Part shown: positions 1-6,204 of the stretch, piece by piece
Position numbering within the stretch: the first letter of the stretch is position 1
Layout: each line of letters opens with the position of its first letter
Assembly (NCBI GenBank): GCA_029287105.1
Contig: JARFRT010000267.1
Span: 1 to 6,204, forward strand
Length of the DNA stretch: 6,204 nt
Origin: Akkermansiaceae bacterium
Lineage (GTDB): Bacteria; Verrucomicrobiota; Verrucomicrobiia; Verrucomicrobiales; Akkermansiaceae
Direction: 5' to 3'
Translations under genes and position numbers: made by a program
The notes under the pieces: generated by a model
Database searches by the model: none
What the model was told of the DNA's origin: nothing
The model's input: the letters and a program-made list of their open reading frames with translations, nothing else

Positions 1-1432
1 GTTCGCGGGGTTGGTCCGCGAAGATTTTCATGATCCTGGCCGGGACGTGGCGCTTGTGCACGATGATGTTGTAAACGTGTTTGTCGAACCAGTCGTTGTA
101 GATCGTCCATGTCCCTTGACTGCCATTTTTGGCGCCCCAGCTGTTTTCGACCAGCCACTTCCGCGGCCTGCCGTCGGCAAGGTCGACGCCCATCAGGACC
201 ATGGCGTGGTTGGCGGTTCCGCCGTGAAACCGTGTCCGGTCGGCCTTGCTGAGCGTGAGATCGATGCCGAAGAGCGATTCGTAATCATAGAGCCGGTGTT
301 GCATCAACCCCAAGTCACGCGACTGGTCGATGCCGACGTTGGCGGCGAACCAGAGCGGTTCGTTGGCCAGCACGGATGCCACCGCGATCTCCTTCATGGT
401 GTCCATCTTGATATTGACAAAGTGCATGTCCTGTTTGCCCACCATGTTGCGCGCACGCTTGAACCGGTAGTGCTTACCCAATTCGCTTTGCGGGTCGTTG
501 AAGAGGCACACGTAGTCCTTGAGCGGAACACCCACGAATTTCTGGTAAAACGACCGGGGGGTGTAGCTCGCCGGTGGTGATAGGCTCTCCTCGGCAAGGG
601 TCACCTTGTTTTTTGCGGTATCACCGTCGGCCGACTTTTCCCCCTTGTTTTTCTTGAGCTTGTAGCGCCACACGAATTCTGTCGGCGGCTCGCCGAGATT
701 GATCACCAGAAAGCGATAGACTTCCTTCAGTGCCTTGCGTTTTTCCGCGCGCAGGGCGGCGGGTTCGGCTCCCTGTTCGTGCAGGGCGAAAATCCGTGCA
801 GCCCGGCTGCGGACCAGTCGGTCAAGGATGTGGTTGAAGGTGGCCGTGTTCTCGCTGCTCTGGGTTTCCGGCATGACGGAGGCCGGCACCACTCCGTATT
901 TTTCAACGAGCCCGTCCACGTAGTTCCACCATCCGCCGTCGCCGAGCGTCCACTTGTGCACCACCTCCCAGTCGCGATCAAGATAGCCGGCATCGCGCAA
1001 TTCGATGATCGATTCAAAGTAGAGGTTTGATTTCTCGAGTTTGTCCCAGAATTGCAGGTAGGATGTCGAGAACTCGAACTCCTCCATGTTGTGGTCGCGA
1101 ATCACCTGCGGCCGGATCACGTTCAGTCCCGCAAACATCCAGCAGCGCCCGGACTTTTTCTGGTTGGTGATGCCTTTCGATTTGATCCGGTGGCTGAAGT
1201 AGCCGTCATCGCCGCGCACCACCTCGCGGTTCAGGGCCAGCGCCTTGACGGAGTTGTTGGTCACCGCATTGTGGCGCGCCCGGTCGCCCTCATCCATTTG
1301 GTAGCCATCCTGCAATTCTGCCAGGAACTGCGGCGTGAGTGCGCCCGCCTCATCGGCGAGAACTGCATGCGGAATCAGCATCATCAACAAGAGGCTGGTG
1401 GCGGTGGCGAAGCGTTTCATCGCCATACCCAT
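1..1432 (-). CDS. pepC: Exported bleomycin hydrolase / aminopeptidase C (peptidase C1B), C-terminus cut by window edge
   Basis: Papain-fold cysteine aminopeptidase of the PepC/bleomycin hydrolase family, which removes N-terminal residues from peptides. The frame is open for 477 codons from ATG at 1432. The papain-type residues are all visible: oxyanion Gln91 and nucleophile Cys97 in QKKSGRCW, His409 in ANHAMVLMG, and Asn430 in LVENSWG. The end, RKHV-like 'HKRHVPARIMKIF', matches the family's C-terminal region, so only about 12-16 residues should be missing, including the self-processing tail usually ending in Ala. Residues 1-26 form a signal peptide (Lys-Arg, then TSLLLMMLI, with probable cleavage LA|DEAG). 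This is odd because classical members are cytosolic. A charged, low-complexity stretch at about 258-288 looks like an insertion. Start 1432 is preferred over in-frame ATGs at 1426 and 1420 because a GGGAGAG sits 7 nt upstream of it. The gene lies 63 bp downstream of the GH106 gene on the same strand and is probably co-transcribed with it. The family call is firm; the export is a prediction. Confidence 0.93.
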   Translation of the reverse strand, partial: MGMAMKRFATATSLLLMMLIPHAVLADEAGALTPQFLAELQDGYQMDEGDRARHNAVTNNSVKALALNREVVRGDDGYFSHRIKSKGITNQKKSGRCWMFAGLNVIRPQVIRDHNMEEFEFSTSYLQFWDKLEKSNLYFESIIELRDAGYLDRDWEVVHKWTLGDGGWWNYVDGLVEKYGVVPASVMPETQSSENTATFNHILDRLVRSRAARIFALHEQGAEPAALRAEKRKALKEVYRFLVINLGEPPTEFVWRYKLKKNKGEKSADGDTAKNKVTLAEESLSPPASYTPRSFYQKFVGVPLKDYVCLFNDPQSELGKHYRFKRARNMVGKQDMHFVNIKMDTMKEIAVASVLANEPLWFAANVGIDQSRDLGLMQHRLYDYESLFGIDLTLSKADRTRFHGGTANHAMVLMGVDLADGRPRKWLVENSWGAKNGSQGTWTIYNDWFDKHVYNIIVHKRHVPARIMKIFADQPRE

Positions 1433-1439
1433 GCACGGA

Positions 1440-1446
1440 CTCTCCC
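1440..1446 (-). promoter_or_regulatory. Ribosome binding site deciding the pepC start
   Basis: On the minus strand GGGAGAG lies 7 nt before the ATG at 1432. The in-frame ATGs at 1426 and 1420 would be too far away (13 and 19 nt), so this site supports 1432. It is the only convincing Shine-Dalgarno match among the three genes here. The rest of the 63-bp gap (1433-1495) has no T-tract hairpin on the minus strand, which fits read-through from the GH106 gene. Confidence 0.55.
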
Positions 1447-1494
1447 GAAAACTCAATACCGAATTTTTTCATGCGGCTGGGTTTGCCGGGCCGT

Positions 1495-1510
1495 ATCACT
1501 CCGGAGTGAT
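1495..1510. repeat. Perfect 16-bp palindrome over the GH106 stop codon
   Basis: ATCACTCCGGAGTGAT reads the same on both strands and covers the last four codons (Ile-Thr-Pro-Glu) and stop of the GH106 gene. It could fold as a 6-bp stem with a 4-nt loop in mRNA. No T-run follows on the minus strand, so it is not a standard terminator. It could slow exonucleases or be a protein-binding site, or it could be chance. Confidence 0.5.
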
Positions 1511-4500
1511 GATCTGGACCGGTCCCAACAGACCGGATTTCATGAGTGGCGGGATCTTGGTGTAAACCGGCCGGGTCTTGCCGCTGGGAACCCGACCGTA
1601 CGAGCTGTCGGAGGTCGGGTCGGTCTGGATCCGGTCGAGGTTGCTGCGTGTGAAGCGTTTCGACTCGGGTAGTAACGAGTCGCCATTCAGCCGGTTCGCC
1701 CAGAGGTTGGCAACACGGATCTCCAACTGGTTTTTCCCGGCCCGGAGGACGCCGGAAACATCGATCCGGTACGGTGGCAGCCAAACCAGCCCGAGCCGCT
1801 TGCCGTTGAGCGTCACTTCGGCAATCTCGGCCAGGTCGCCGAGCTGGAGGAAGACTTGTTTTTTCCCAGCCAACGATTCCGGCACGTCGATGGTTTTGCG
1901 GTAGGTGGCAATACCCGAGAAAAAGCGGATGCCGTCGTTTTTCGATTCGGTCCAGCTGTGCAGGCGCTCGAATTTGCTTGTGCGCGGAGCGCCCCAGCCC
2001 TCGGGGAACTCGACCTGCCAGGGGCCGTCGAGCGTCATCGGCGCGGGCGTTGTCGCCGCGACAAATGTCTCGGTTGCCAGAGAGGAGAGGGGAGCGTCCT
2101 TGGAAGCCGCACCGGCGTCCGCATGCGAAGTCCTGAACACAACAAAGACGGAGCCCAGCGGGCCGAGTTCCACCGGCAGTTCGACACAGCCGTTGCCGAC
2201 GCTCTTCCAATTCGGAAAAACAGTTCGACGTCCCGACTGCGGCCACCAGAATTCCGGTGTCTGGCCATTCTTTTTCGCCGGCACGCGGAACCGGCAGGTC
2301 AGCGATTGTGCCTCCCTGGTTTTATTGCGCACAAAATAGAATTCATCATCCGTGGTTTTGCGATGGATGAAGTCGAACGGCCCGAGGTCGCCGTCCGTGC
2401 GACCCGCGATTTTAAAATCCTCGGTGACGCCAATTTTACGCAGTGCCTGGGTCCGGTCACTGGCGATCATGAAACGCCCCCGCCCGGTCGGACGGATTAC
2501 CACCGCCTGCTTGTCGGGTTGTTGGTCACCGGCGCCCCAAAGTTGGTCAGCCAGTCGCACGACGCTCTGGTTTTCCTTTTTGAAATCCATCAGGCCCGGG
2601 GCGCGGGTCGGCCGTTGATGCGCGATCACGGTGGCGCCTTCGACCACCAGTTGACGAATCCGTTTAAGCACCGCCACCGGAATGTGATCCTGCTCGGGTA
2701 GCACCAATGCCGAGTAACTCATCCCGTCCGGCAGCACAATCCGGCCGTCCTTGACCTTCATTCGCTCAAGGATGACCTGCGAGGAACAAACGTCATAATC
2801 GTAGCCGGGATCGAGGTTTTCCAGCAGAGGTTTCTCGGGCACGTTGCACAGCGGCGGATAGAAGTTAGGTGCCTGGTCGCCGTAGTAATAACAGACATCG
2901 GCGACAAACCAACCTTGCCGGAGCATGTGGGAACAGCGGGCGAGGTAGTCGGTCAAGCTGCGGACCATCGGCCACCAGGTCGCCGTCGGGTTGATATCCG
3001 TCCCGGCATGATACGCCCAGCCGGGAAGCCCGGCCTCGGGCGGAGAACTGGCAAAGGTGTGAAACGAAAAACAGTTCAAGCCTTCACATAATGCCCGATC
3101 GGCAATCTCCTTGTGGTTCAGGGGCCCGTCGATCCAGCGGCGCCACGTGGTAAACGATTCCGCATCAACCAGACGCTTGTCGTAGACGTGCGCGGCTGAT
3201 GCAATCTCCTTGATGAGAAATATCCCACGGTGCTTGATCCAGAATTCGCCTCGCGGGATGTCGACCGCGCCAAGCGCCTTGATGCCGTCGACCGGATTGG
3301 AATCCCAGATCGGAGGCCCCGGGCCACCCGACTCGGCAATCAGTTTGACACCATAGCGGCTGAGGAATTTCCGACCGGTCACATAGTGCGAGTCAATCAG
3401 GTGGTCGCTCACCATCTTCCGCCAGTCGTATAGAAACCGTTGGTGAGCGTCCCGGTCCGCCAGTTTCCAATCGCCTAACAAGGGTAGGTGCCGGACTACC
3501 GGATAGCCAGCCCGTCGCTTAAACTCGGCCGCCATCATTGCATTCCACGGCGTAAACCCGTCGAGCTCCATGCTGTCGAACTCCAAGGTCTTGAAACTCG
3601 TCCCCTCGAATGTCGTTTTTCCGATCTCCTTGAGAAGCGTGCTGACCATGTGGTTGAGATGAAATTCTGTCGCCTTGGGGTCGAAGAAGTCAATCATCGG
3701 GCCACCCGAATTCGGGCTTGGCACGATCAATTGTTGACCATGGTTCGAACAAACATAACGAAGCACGGCCCACTTGCCCTTGGGCGCCTCCCACTGCAAT
3801 GTGCCGTCGGGGGCCACCATGGATGTTAGGTCGATGACCTGATTGATGCCGGCGATTGTTTTGCTGCCATCGTCGGGCACCGCCAACACCGCCACTTCGC
3901 GGAGATAGAGCGGTCGACCCGTCTCGTCCCGGGGGCAGAGCTTCGGCAGCACGGGCATGGGCAGCTTGCCCATGAACTTGTGGGGGCCGGTTACCTTGGA
4001 GACCGAGTGATAGAGCCCCTTGCCTGCGTATTTCGGCGGGATCCAGGAGCCGCCGGCATTCCATCCGCTCGAGGCGACCACCCCGATTTCCAGTCCGAGC
4101 CGGTCGGCTTCGCGAATCGCGTAAGCCATCAAGCGCGTCGACTCCGGTCCGAAAAAGGCAGGACCGGCGGGCACGCGTTTGTCCGGATCGGCATGTGCCG
4201 CCACGTCCCAGATTTCCCCGCCACGCATGCCACCGCGTTTCATCGCTTCGAGATCCCGCGTGATTTGCTCCTTGGTTATCGCGCCATTCAACCAGTCCCA
4301 AAACGAACCGGGCCGCGAATGTACCGGAGGATCGGCAAACTCGGCGGGCGAAAGCCGGTCGTCGGCCCGGCTCGTGGCCAGATCCTTCACCCCTTTGCTA
4401 ACAACAGTCGGTTCAGCCAGCGAAACACCGATTTGGACGAAAAACGTCACCAACAGGGGAACAAGAATTCGCGAAGCCGGTCGTGGAATAAGAGGGGAGT

Positions 4501-4513
4501 AATGAGTTTTCAT
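1496..4513 (-). CDS. Secreted glycoside hydrolase family 106 protein (alpha-L-rhamnosidase family)
   Basis: Complete 1005-residue protein ending in TGA at 1496-1498. GH106 enzymes are inverting alpha-L-rhamnosidases acting on pectic, algal or glycoprotein-type glycans. Residues 1-33 form a signal peptide (basic start, ILVPLLVTFFVQIG core, cleavage SLA|EP). The hallmark N-terminal segment follows: FADPP...RPGSFWDWLNG (59-77), then ITRDLEAMKRGGMRGGEIWD, and a (beta/alpha)8-type catalytic region to about 540. Conserved acidic candidates for catalysis are Glu316 (DSMELDG), Glu394 (AESGGPG), Glu423 (RGEFW) and Glu452 (DAESFTTW); which are acid and base cannot be decided here. A Rossmann-like domain spans about 560-645, a beta-rich linker follows, and a galactose-binding-like jelly roll covers about 820-1000 (YRKTIDVPE, TLNGKRLGLVWLPPYRIDV, SGLLGPVQI). 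The frame stays open upstream to 4834, but that stretch is repetitive intergenic DNA. ATG 4513 is chosen for the signal peptide; ATG 4582 is the alternative. No clear ribosome binding site is seen. The family is confident; substrate is not proven. Confidence 0.92.
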   Translation of the reverse strand: MKTHYSPLIPRPASRILVPLLVTFFVQIGVSLAEPTVVSKGVKDLATSRADDRLSPAEFADPPVHSRPGSFWDWLNGAITKEQITRDLEAMKRGGMRGGEIWDVAAHADPDKRVPAGPAFFGPESTRLMAYAIREADRLGLEIGVVASSGWNAGGSWIPPKYAGKGLYHSVSKVTGPHKFMGKLPMPVLPKLCPRDETGRPLYLREVAVLAVPDDGSKTIAGINQVIDLTSMVAPDGTLQWEAPKGKWAVLRYVCSNHGQQLIVPSPNSGGPMIDFFDPKATEFHLNHMVSTLLKEIGKTTFEGTSFKTLEFDSMELDGFTPWNAMMAAEFKRRAGYPVVRHLPLLGDWKLADRDAHQRFLYDWRKMVSDHLIDSHYVTGRKFLSRYGVKLIAESGGPGPPIWDSNPVDGIKALGAVDIPRGEFWIKHRGIFLIKEIASAAHVYDKRLVDAESFTTWRRWIDGPLNHKEIADRALCEGLNCFSFHTFASSPPEAGLPGWAYHAGTDINPTATWWPMVRSLTDYLARCSHMLRQGWFVADVCYYYGDQAPNFYPPLCNVPEKPLLENLDPGYDYDVCSSQVILERMKVKDGRIVLPDGMSYSALVLPEQDHIPVAVLKRIRQLVVEGATVIAHQRPTRAPGLMDFKKENQSVVRLADQLWGAGDQQPDKQAVVIRPTGRGRFMIASDRTQALRKIGVTEDFKIAGRTDGDLGPFDFIHRKTTDDEFYFVRNKTREAQSLTCRFRVPAKKNGQTPEFWWPQSGRRTVFPNWKSVGNGCVELPVELGPLGSVFVVFRTSHADAGAASKDAPLSSLATETFVAATTPAPMTLDGPWQVEFPEGWGAPRTSKFERLHSWTESKNDGIRFFSGIATYRKTIDVPESLAGKKQVFLQLGDLAEIAEVTLNGKRLGLVWLPPYRIDVSGVLRAGKNQLEIRVANLWANRLNGDSLLPESKRFTRSNLDRIQTDPTSDSSYGRVPSGKTRPVYTKIPPLMKSGLLGPVQIITPE

Positions 4514-4768
4514 GATAACGCTTTTTTCAGAAAGTGGGTCATAAGAGATACCTGCAAACATCAGGAATCTTACACGAGACATTAGTCGAAACGCCTTAAA
4601 CTCCAAAAACGAAGTAAGACAACCTAGCTCACCTATCCTCCGCAGTGGACAGGACTGCCTCGCCCACTCGGCTATGCTGGTATGCAGCCCTCCACCTCCG
4701 TCGGCCAGGAATGAATTCGTGCGTTGTCCACGCTCCCTACCCCCCGCTGCGCCGACCGGCCTAGGGAG

Positions 4769-4788
4769 GAGGGACACTCCTGTCCCTC
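4769..4788. repeat. Perfect 8-bp inverted repeat with 4-nt loop
   Basis: GAGGGACA (4769-4776) and TGTCCCTC (4781-4788) pair fully around the loop CTCC. There is no T-tract on either side, so a Rho-independent terminator is unlikely. It looks like the hairpin core of the surrounding repeat cluster. Confidence 0.7.
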
Positions 4789-4790
4789 GG

Positions 4791-4835
4791 CAACCCAAGC
4801 CACAACCCAAGCCCCAAGCCAAGCCCCAACCCAAG
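4791..4835. repeat. 12-bp tandem repeat, 3.75 copies
   Basis: Units begin at 4791, 4803, 4815 and 4827. The consensus is CAACCCAAGCCC; unit 1 ends in A, unit 3 has CAAGCC in place of CAACCC, and the last unit stops after nine bases. The period is a multiple of three, so open frames pass through it and read as Pro-Lys-Pro-Gln repeats on the plus strand. That explains the spurious N-terminal extension of the GH106 frame. The array probably arose by replication slippage. Confidence 0.8.
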
Positions 4836-4868
4836 TCTTCCTTTCGCGCATTTCGTCTTCTTTCGCGG
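4836..4868. repeat. TTTCGCG direct repeat
   Basis: TCTTCCTTTCGCG (4836-4848) and TCTTCTTTCGCG (4856-4867) are direct copies differing by one C, with a further TTTCG at 4851 between them. On the minus strand this reads as degenerate GCGAAA/ACGAAA units. It abuts the 12-bp array and the terminator-like hairpin. Confidence 0.55.
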
Positions 4869-4869
4869 T

Positions 4870-4898
4870 AAAAAAACCCCGAGTTCGATCGCCTCGGG
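4870..4898 (-). terminator. Candidate Rho-independent terminator, leftward
   Basis: On the minus strand CCCGAG (4898-4893), a 9-nt loop and CTCGGG (4883-4878) form a 6-bp GC-rich stem, followed by one G and then seven Ts (4876-4870). The form is right for an intrinsic terminator. No gene was seen that ends here: upstream on this strand lies only about 70 bp and then the antisense of the PDZ gene. It may stop antisense transcripts, end a small RNA, or act as an upstream leader element for the GH106 gene. Confidence 0.5.
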
Positions 4899-4921
4899 CG
4901 CAGGCAACAATTCGGAACCGA

Positions 4922-4948
4922 TTGACAAACGGCCCGATTTATAGGAAT
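4922..4948 (+). promoter_or_regulatory. Possible promoter of the PDZ-protein gene
   Basis: A perfect TTGACA -35 box lies at 4922-4927, 47 bp before the start codon at 4969. The best -10 match at acceptable spacing is poor (AGGAAT at 4943-4948, 15-bp spacer), while TTTATA just before it is too close. The location fits a promoter, but half the evidence is missing. Confidence 0.25.
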
Positions 4949-4968
4949 GAAAACGAACTCAAAAGATC

Positions 4969-6204
4969 ATGAACCGGAAAATCAGAACAAAGATGACGCA
5001 ATATCGACAACGCTTGATGCCGGGCGTTCTCATGGGAATGCTTACAAGCGCAACCCTGGTGGCGCAGGACTCCTACTACAAGGCAGACCCCCAGTTCCAC
5101 CCGGCCCCCGAGGCAAGCGCGGCCCGTTACCAGATCATACGCTTCGGTCCCGTCGGCATTGGCCTGGAACTGCGTCAGCCCGCCTTCACCATGTATGTCA
5201 CCGGCGTCGAGGAGGGCTCGCCGGCCGCGGCGTGCGGCCAATTCAAAAAAGGCCAGATCATCGAAAGCGTCAATGGAGTGACACTCAAGGACATCGATCC
5301 GCGCATCATTCTCGGCAACATGATCACCGAGGCCGAGGCCAAGGACGGTATCATGAAGATGATGGTCAAGGATGATGTCAAGACAGCCGCCAGGGAGGTT
5401 GTCGTCAAGATCCCGGCCCTCGGTGCCTACAGTGACACCTGGCCGCTGAATTGTCCCAAGTCCGACAAAATCGTCCGCAACTTCGCCGATTTTCTCAGCA
5501 AAGAGGAGTCGGTCGACCTCGGTATCCAAGGGTCGATGCTCTTTATGCTTTCAACCGGGGAAGAAAAAGACCTGGAAGTCGTGCGCGGCTGGATCAAGAA
5601 GCTGGTGGCCAAGAATAAAAACGTGGAAGAGATCAACACCTATCCTTGGTTCGCGGGATACAGCGGGCCGGCATTGTGTGAATATTACCTCCGCACCGGA
5701 GACAAATCGATCCTGCCCGTCATTAAAAAAATCGCCGATTGCCTTACCAGGACCATCTATAACGGCAGCTGGGCAGGCCGCGGTGCCGCACCCTATCAGT
5801 ACATGGCCGGCGGCCACATGAATGCCGCGGGAGTACACTGCGTGACGTTTCTCATGCTTGCCAAGGAGTGCGGGGTCGATGTCGACGAGCACACACTGCA
5901 AAGCTCGCTCAAGTACTTCTATCGCTTTTCGGGCCGCGGCAATGTTGCCTACGGCGACGGCGTCCCCGAAGGTGGCTACACCGACAACGGCAGAACCACG
6001 GGATTGGCCCTTGCCATGGCCGCAGCCGCATCGCTGTCACCCGATGGCGAAAATTCGGTTTACGCCAAAGCCCGCGACATCAGCGCCACCAAGGGGTTCT
6101 ACGCCACCTCGTGGTTGTTCCACGGTCACACCGGCGGTGGTATCGGTGAGCTCTGGCGGGGCCAGTCGATGGGTCTGGTCAAGGACAAACGCCCGAGCCA
6201 GTAC
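4969..6204 (+). CDS. Exported PDZ-domain protein, DUF6288-like, C-terminus cut by window edge
   Basis: The frame is open for 412 codons from ATG at 4969 to the right edge with no stop. Residues 1-32 look like a signal peptide: a long basic start (RKIRTK, RQR), then a hydrophobic LMPGVLMGMLTSATLVA and probable cleavage before Gln33. Residues about 55-150 form a PDZ-like domain (GPVGIGLELR, then VTGVEEGSPAAACGQFKKGQ and IIESVNGVTL, the usual groove, spacing and G-D/Q-I-I-x-x-V-N-G pattern). From about 165 the protein is helical with glycine-rich motifs: YPWFAGYSGPALCEYYLRTGD, APYQYMAGGHMNAAG, GGYTDNGRTTGLALAM and GHTGGGIGELWRG (386-398). This resembles an alpha/alpha-toroid fold as in DUF6288 proteins of PVC bacteria; the family name is from memory. 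No catalytic residues can be assigned, and function is unknown. There is no clear Shine-Dalgarno; Met9 (4993) is an alternative start. It is divergent from the GH106-pepC pair. Confidence 0.85.
   Translation, partial: MNRKIRTKMTQYRQRLMPGVLMGMLTSATLVAQDSYYKADPQFHPAPEASAARYQIIRFGPVGIGLELRQPAFTMYVTGVEEGSPAAACGQFKKGQIIESVNGVTLKDIDPRIILGNMITEAEAKDGIMKMMVKDDVKTAAREVVVKIPALGAYSDTWPLNCPKSDKIVRNFADFLSKEESVDLGIQGSMLFMLSTGEEKDLEVVRGWIKKLVAKNKNVEEINTYPWFAGYSGPALCEYYLRTGDKSILPVIKKIADCLTRTIYNGSWAGRGAAPYQYMAGGHMNAAGVHCVTFLMLAKECGVDVDEHTLQSSLKYFYRFSGRGNVAYGDGVPEGGYTDNGRTTGLALAMAAAASLSPDGENSVYAKARDISATKGFYATSWLFHGHTGGGIGELWRGQSMGLVKDKRPSQY

Larger units (their letters stand above)
4640..4869. repeat. Composite repeat cluster, possible dispersed REP/MITE-like element
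   Basis: This block holds several repeats side by side. The pentamer GGACA or its complement TGTCC occurs at 4647-4651, 4725-4729, 4772-4776 and 4781-4785. GTGGACA at 4645-4651 and TGTCCAC at 4725-4731 are inverted copies about 73 bp apart. A hairpin (4769-4788), a 12-bp tandem array (4791-4835) and a TTTCGCG repeat (4836-4868) follow without gaps. The density of non-coding repeats is unlike the rest of the window. A mobile or dispersed non-coding element is an inference; no target-site duplication could be identified, and the borders are approximate. Confidence 0.45.
4514..4968. other. Divergent intergenic region, 455 bp, no credible gene
   Basis: This gap separates the starts of the leftward GH106 gene and the rightward PDZ-protein gene and must hold both promoters. 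The first 125 bp or so (4514-4640) is less GC-rich and is the likely promoter area for GH106, but no good -35/-10 pair was found there. The middle (4640-4869) is a repeat cluster, then a terminator-like hairpin at 4870-4898, then about 70 bp leading to the PDZ gene. Short open frames across it encode only repetitive Pro-Lys-Gln or Gly-Leu-Trp strings and are not credible proteins. Confidence 0.75.

Noticed and set aside
11..580. 189-codon open frame on the plus strand
   Set aside because: It lies antisense to the pepC coding frame, which carries all the conserved peptidase motifs; its translation resembles no protein family.
1466..1494. GC-rich stretch between GH106 and pepC as a terminator
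   Set aside because: Only a 4-bp stem (CGGC/GCCG) can form on the minus strand and no T-run follows.
1350..2246. 298-codon open frame on the minus strand
   Set aside because: Out-of-frame shadow overlapping both the end of GH106 and the start of pepC.
1856..2701. 281-codon open frame on the plus strand
   Set aside because: Antisense to the GH106 jelly-roll and linker regions; long antisense frames are expected in GC-rich coding DNA.
4514..4834. N-terminal extension of the GH106 frame by 107 codons
   Set aside because: It translates the 12-bp tandem array and hairpin into Gly/Trp/Leu repeats, while the signal peptide expected at the true N-terminus begins at 4513.
4791..4835. CRISPR array
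   Set aside because: The 12-bp units are contiguous with no spacers.
4674..4972. Small Pro/Lys/Gln-rich open frames on the plus strand
   Set aside because: They arise from the tandem repeat, lack a family match and have no convincing ribosome binding site.
4947..5375. Plus-strand open frame starting with AGGA upstream of ATG at 4947
   Set aside because: It has the better Shine-Dalgarno but a different frame from the PDZ protein, and its translation is low-complexity Arg/Pro/Gly-rich with no family features.
4939..5529. 196-codon open frame on the minus strand
   Set aside because: Antisense to the PDZ-domain gene; the plus strand encodes a clear signal peptide and PDZ motif.

Overview
The window is GC-rich and looks chromosomal. 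It reads like a member of the PVC superphylum, most likely Verrucomicrobiota. This is an inference from three things: a large secreted GH106 glycosidase, an exported PDZ protein that resembles the DUF6288 family of PVC bacteria, and weak or absent Shine-Dalgarno sequences at two of the three starts. No RNA gene, CRISPR array, transposase or phage gene was seen.

Layout. (1) Positions 1-1432, minus strand: a bleomycin hydrolase / aminopeptidase C (papain-like C1B peptidase) with a complete catalytic set and an N-terminal signal peptide. Only the last dozen or so codons are cut off by the left edge. (2) Positions 1496-4513, minus strand: a complete 1005-residue secreted GH106 (alpha-L-rhamnosidase family) protein. 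It lies 63 bp upstream of the peptidase, with no terminator between them, so the two probably form one transcript. (3) Positions 4514-4968: a 455-bp divergent intergenic region. Its middle carries a compact cluster of repeats: GGACA/TGTCC motifs, a perfect 8-bp hairpin, a 12-bp tandem repeat and TTTCGCG repeats. A leftward-pointing intrinsic terminator follows. (4) Positions 4969-6204, plus strand: a secreted protein with a PDZ domain followed by a helical alpha/alpha-toroid-like domain. It runs off the right edge.

All three proteins carry export signals. The GH106 enzyme would release rhamnose (or a related sugar) from an external glycan, and the peptidase would trim peptides in the same compartment. 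The PDZ protein is transcribed away from this pair and its role is unknown. The link between sugar and peptide breakdown is inferred only from gene order. I found no strong evidence for an entirely new system. The most unusual items are the exported PepC-type peptidase, the composite repeat in the intergenic region with its orphan terminator, and the uncharacterised PDZ protein.
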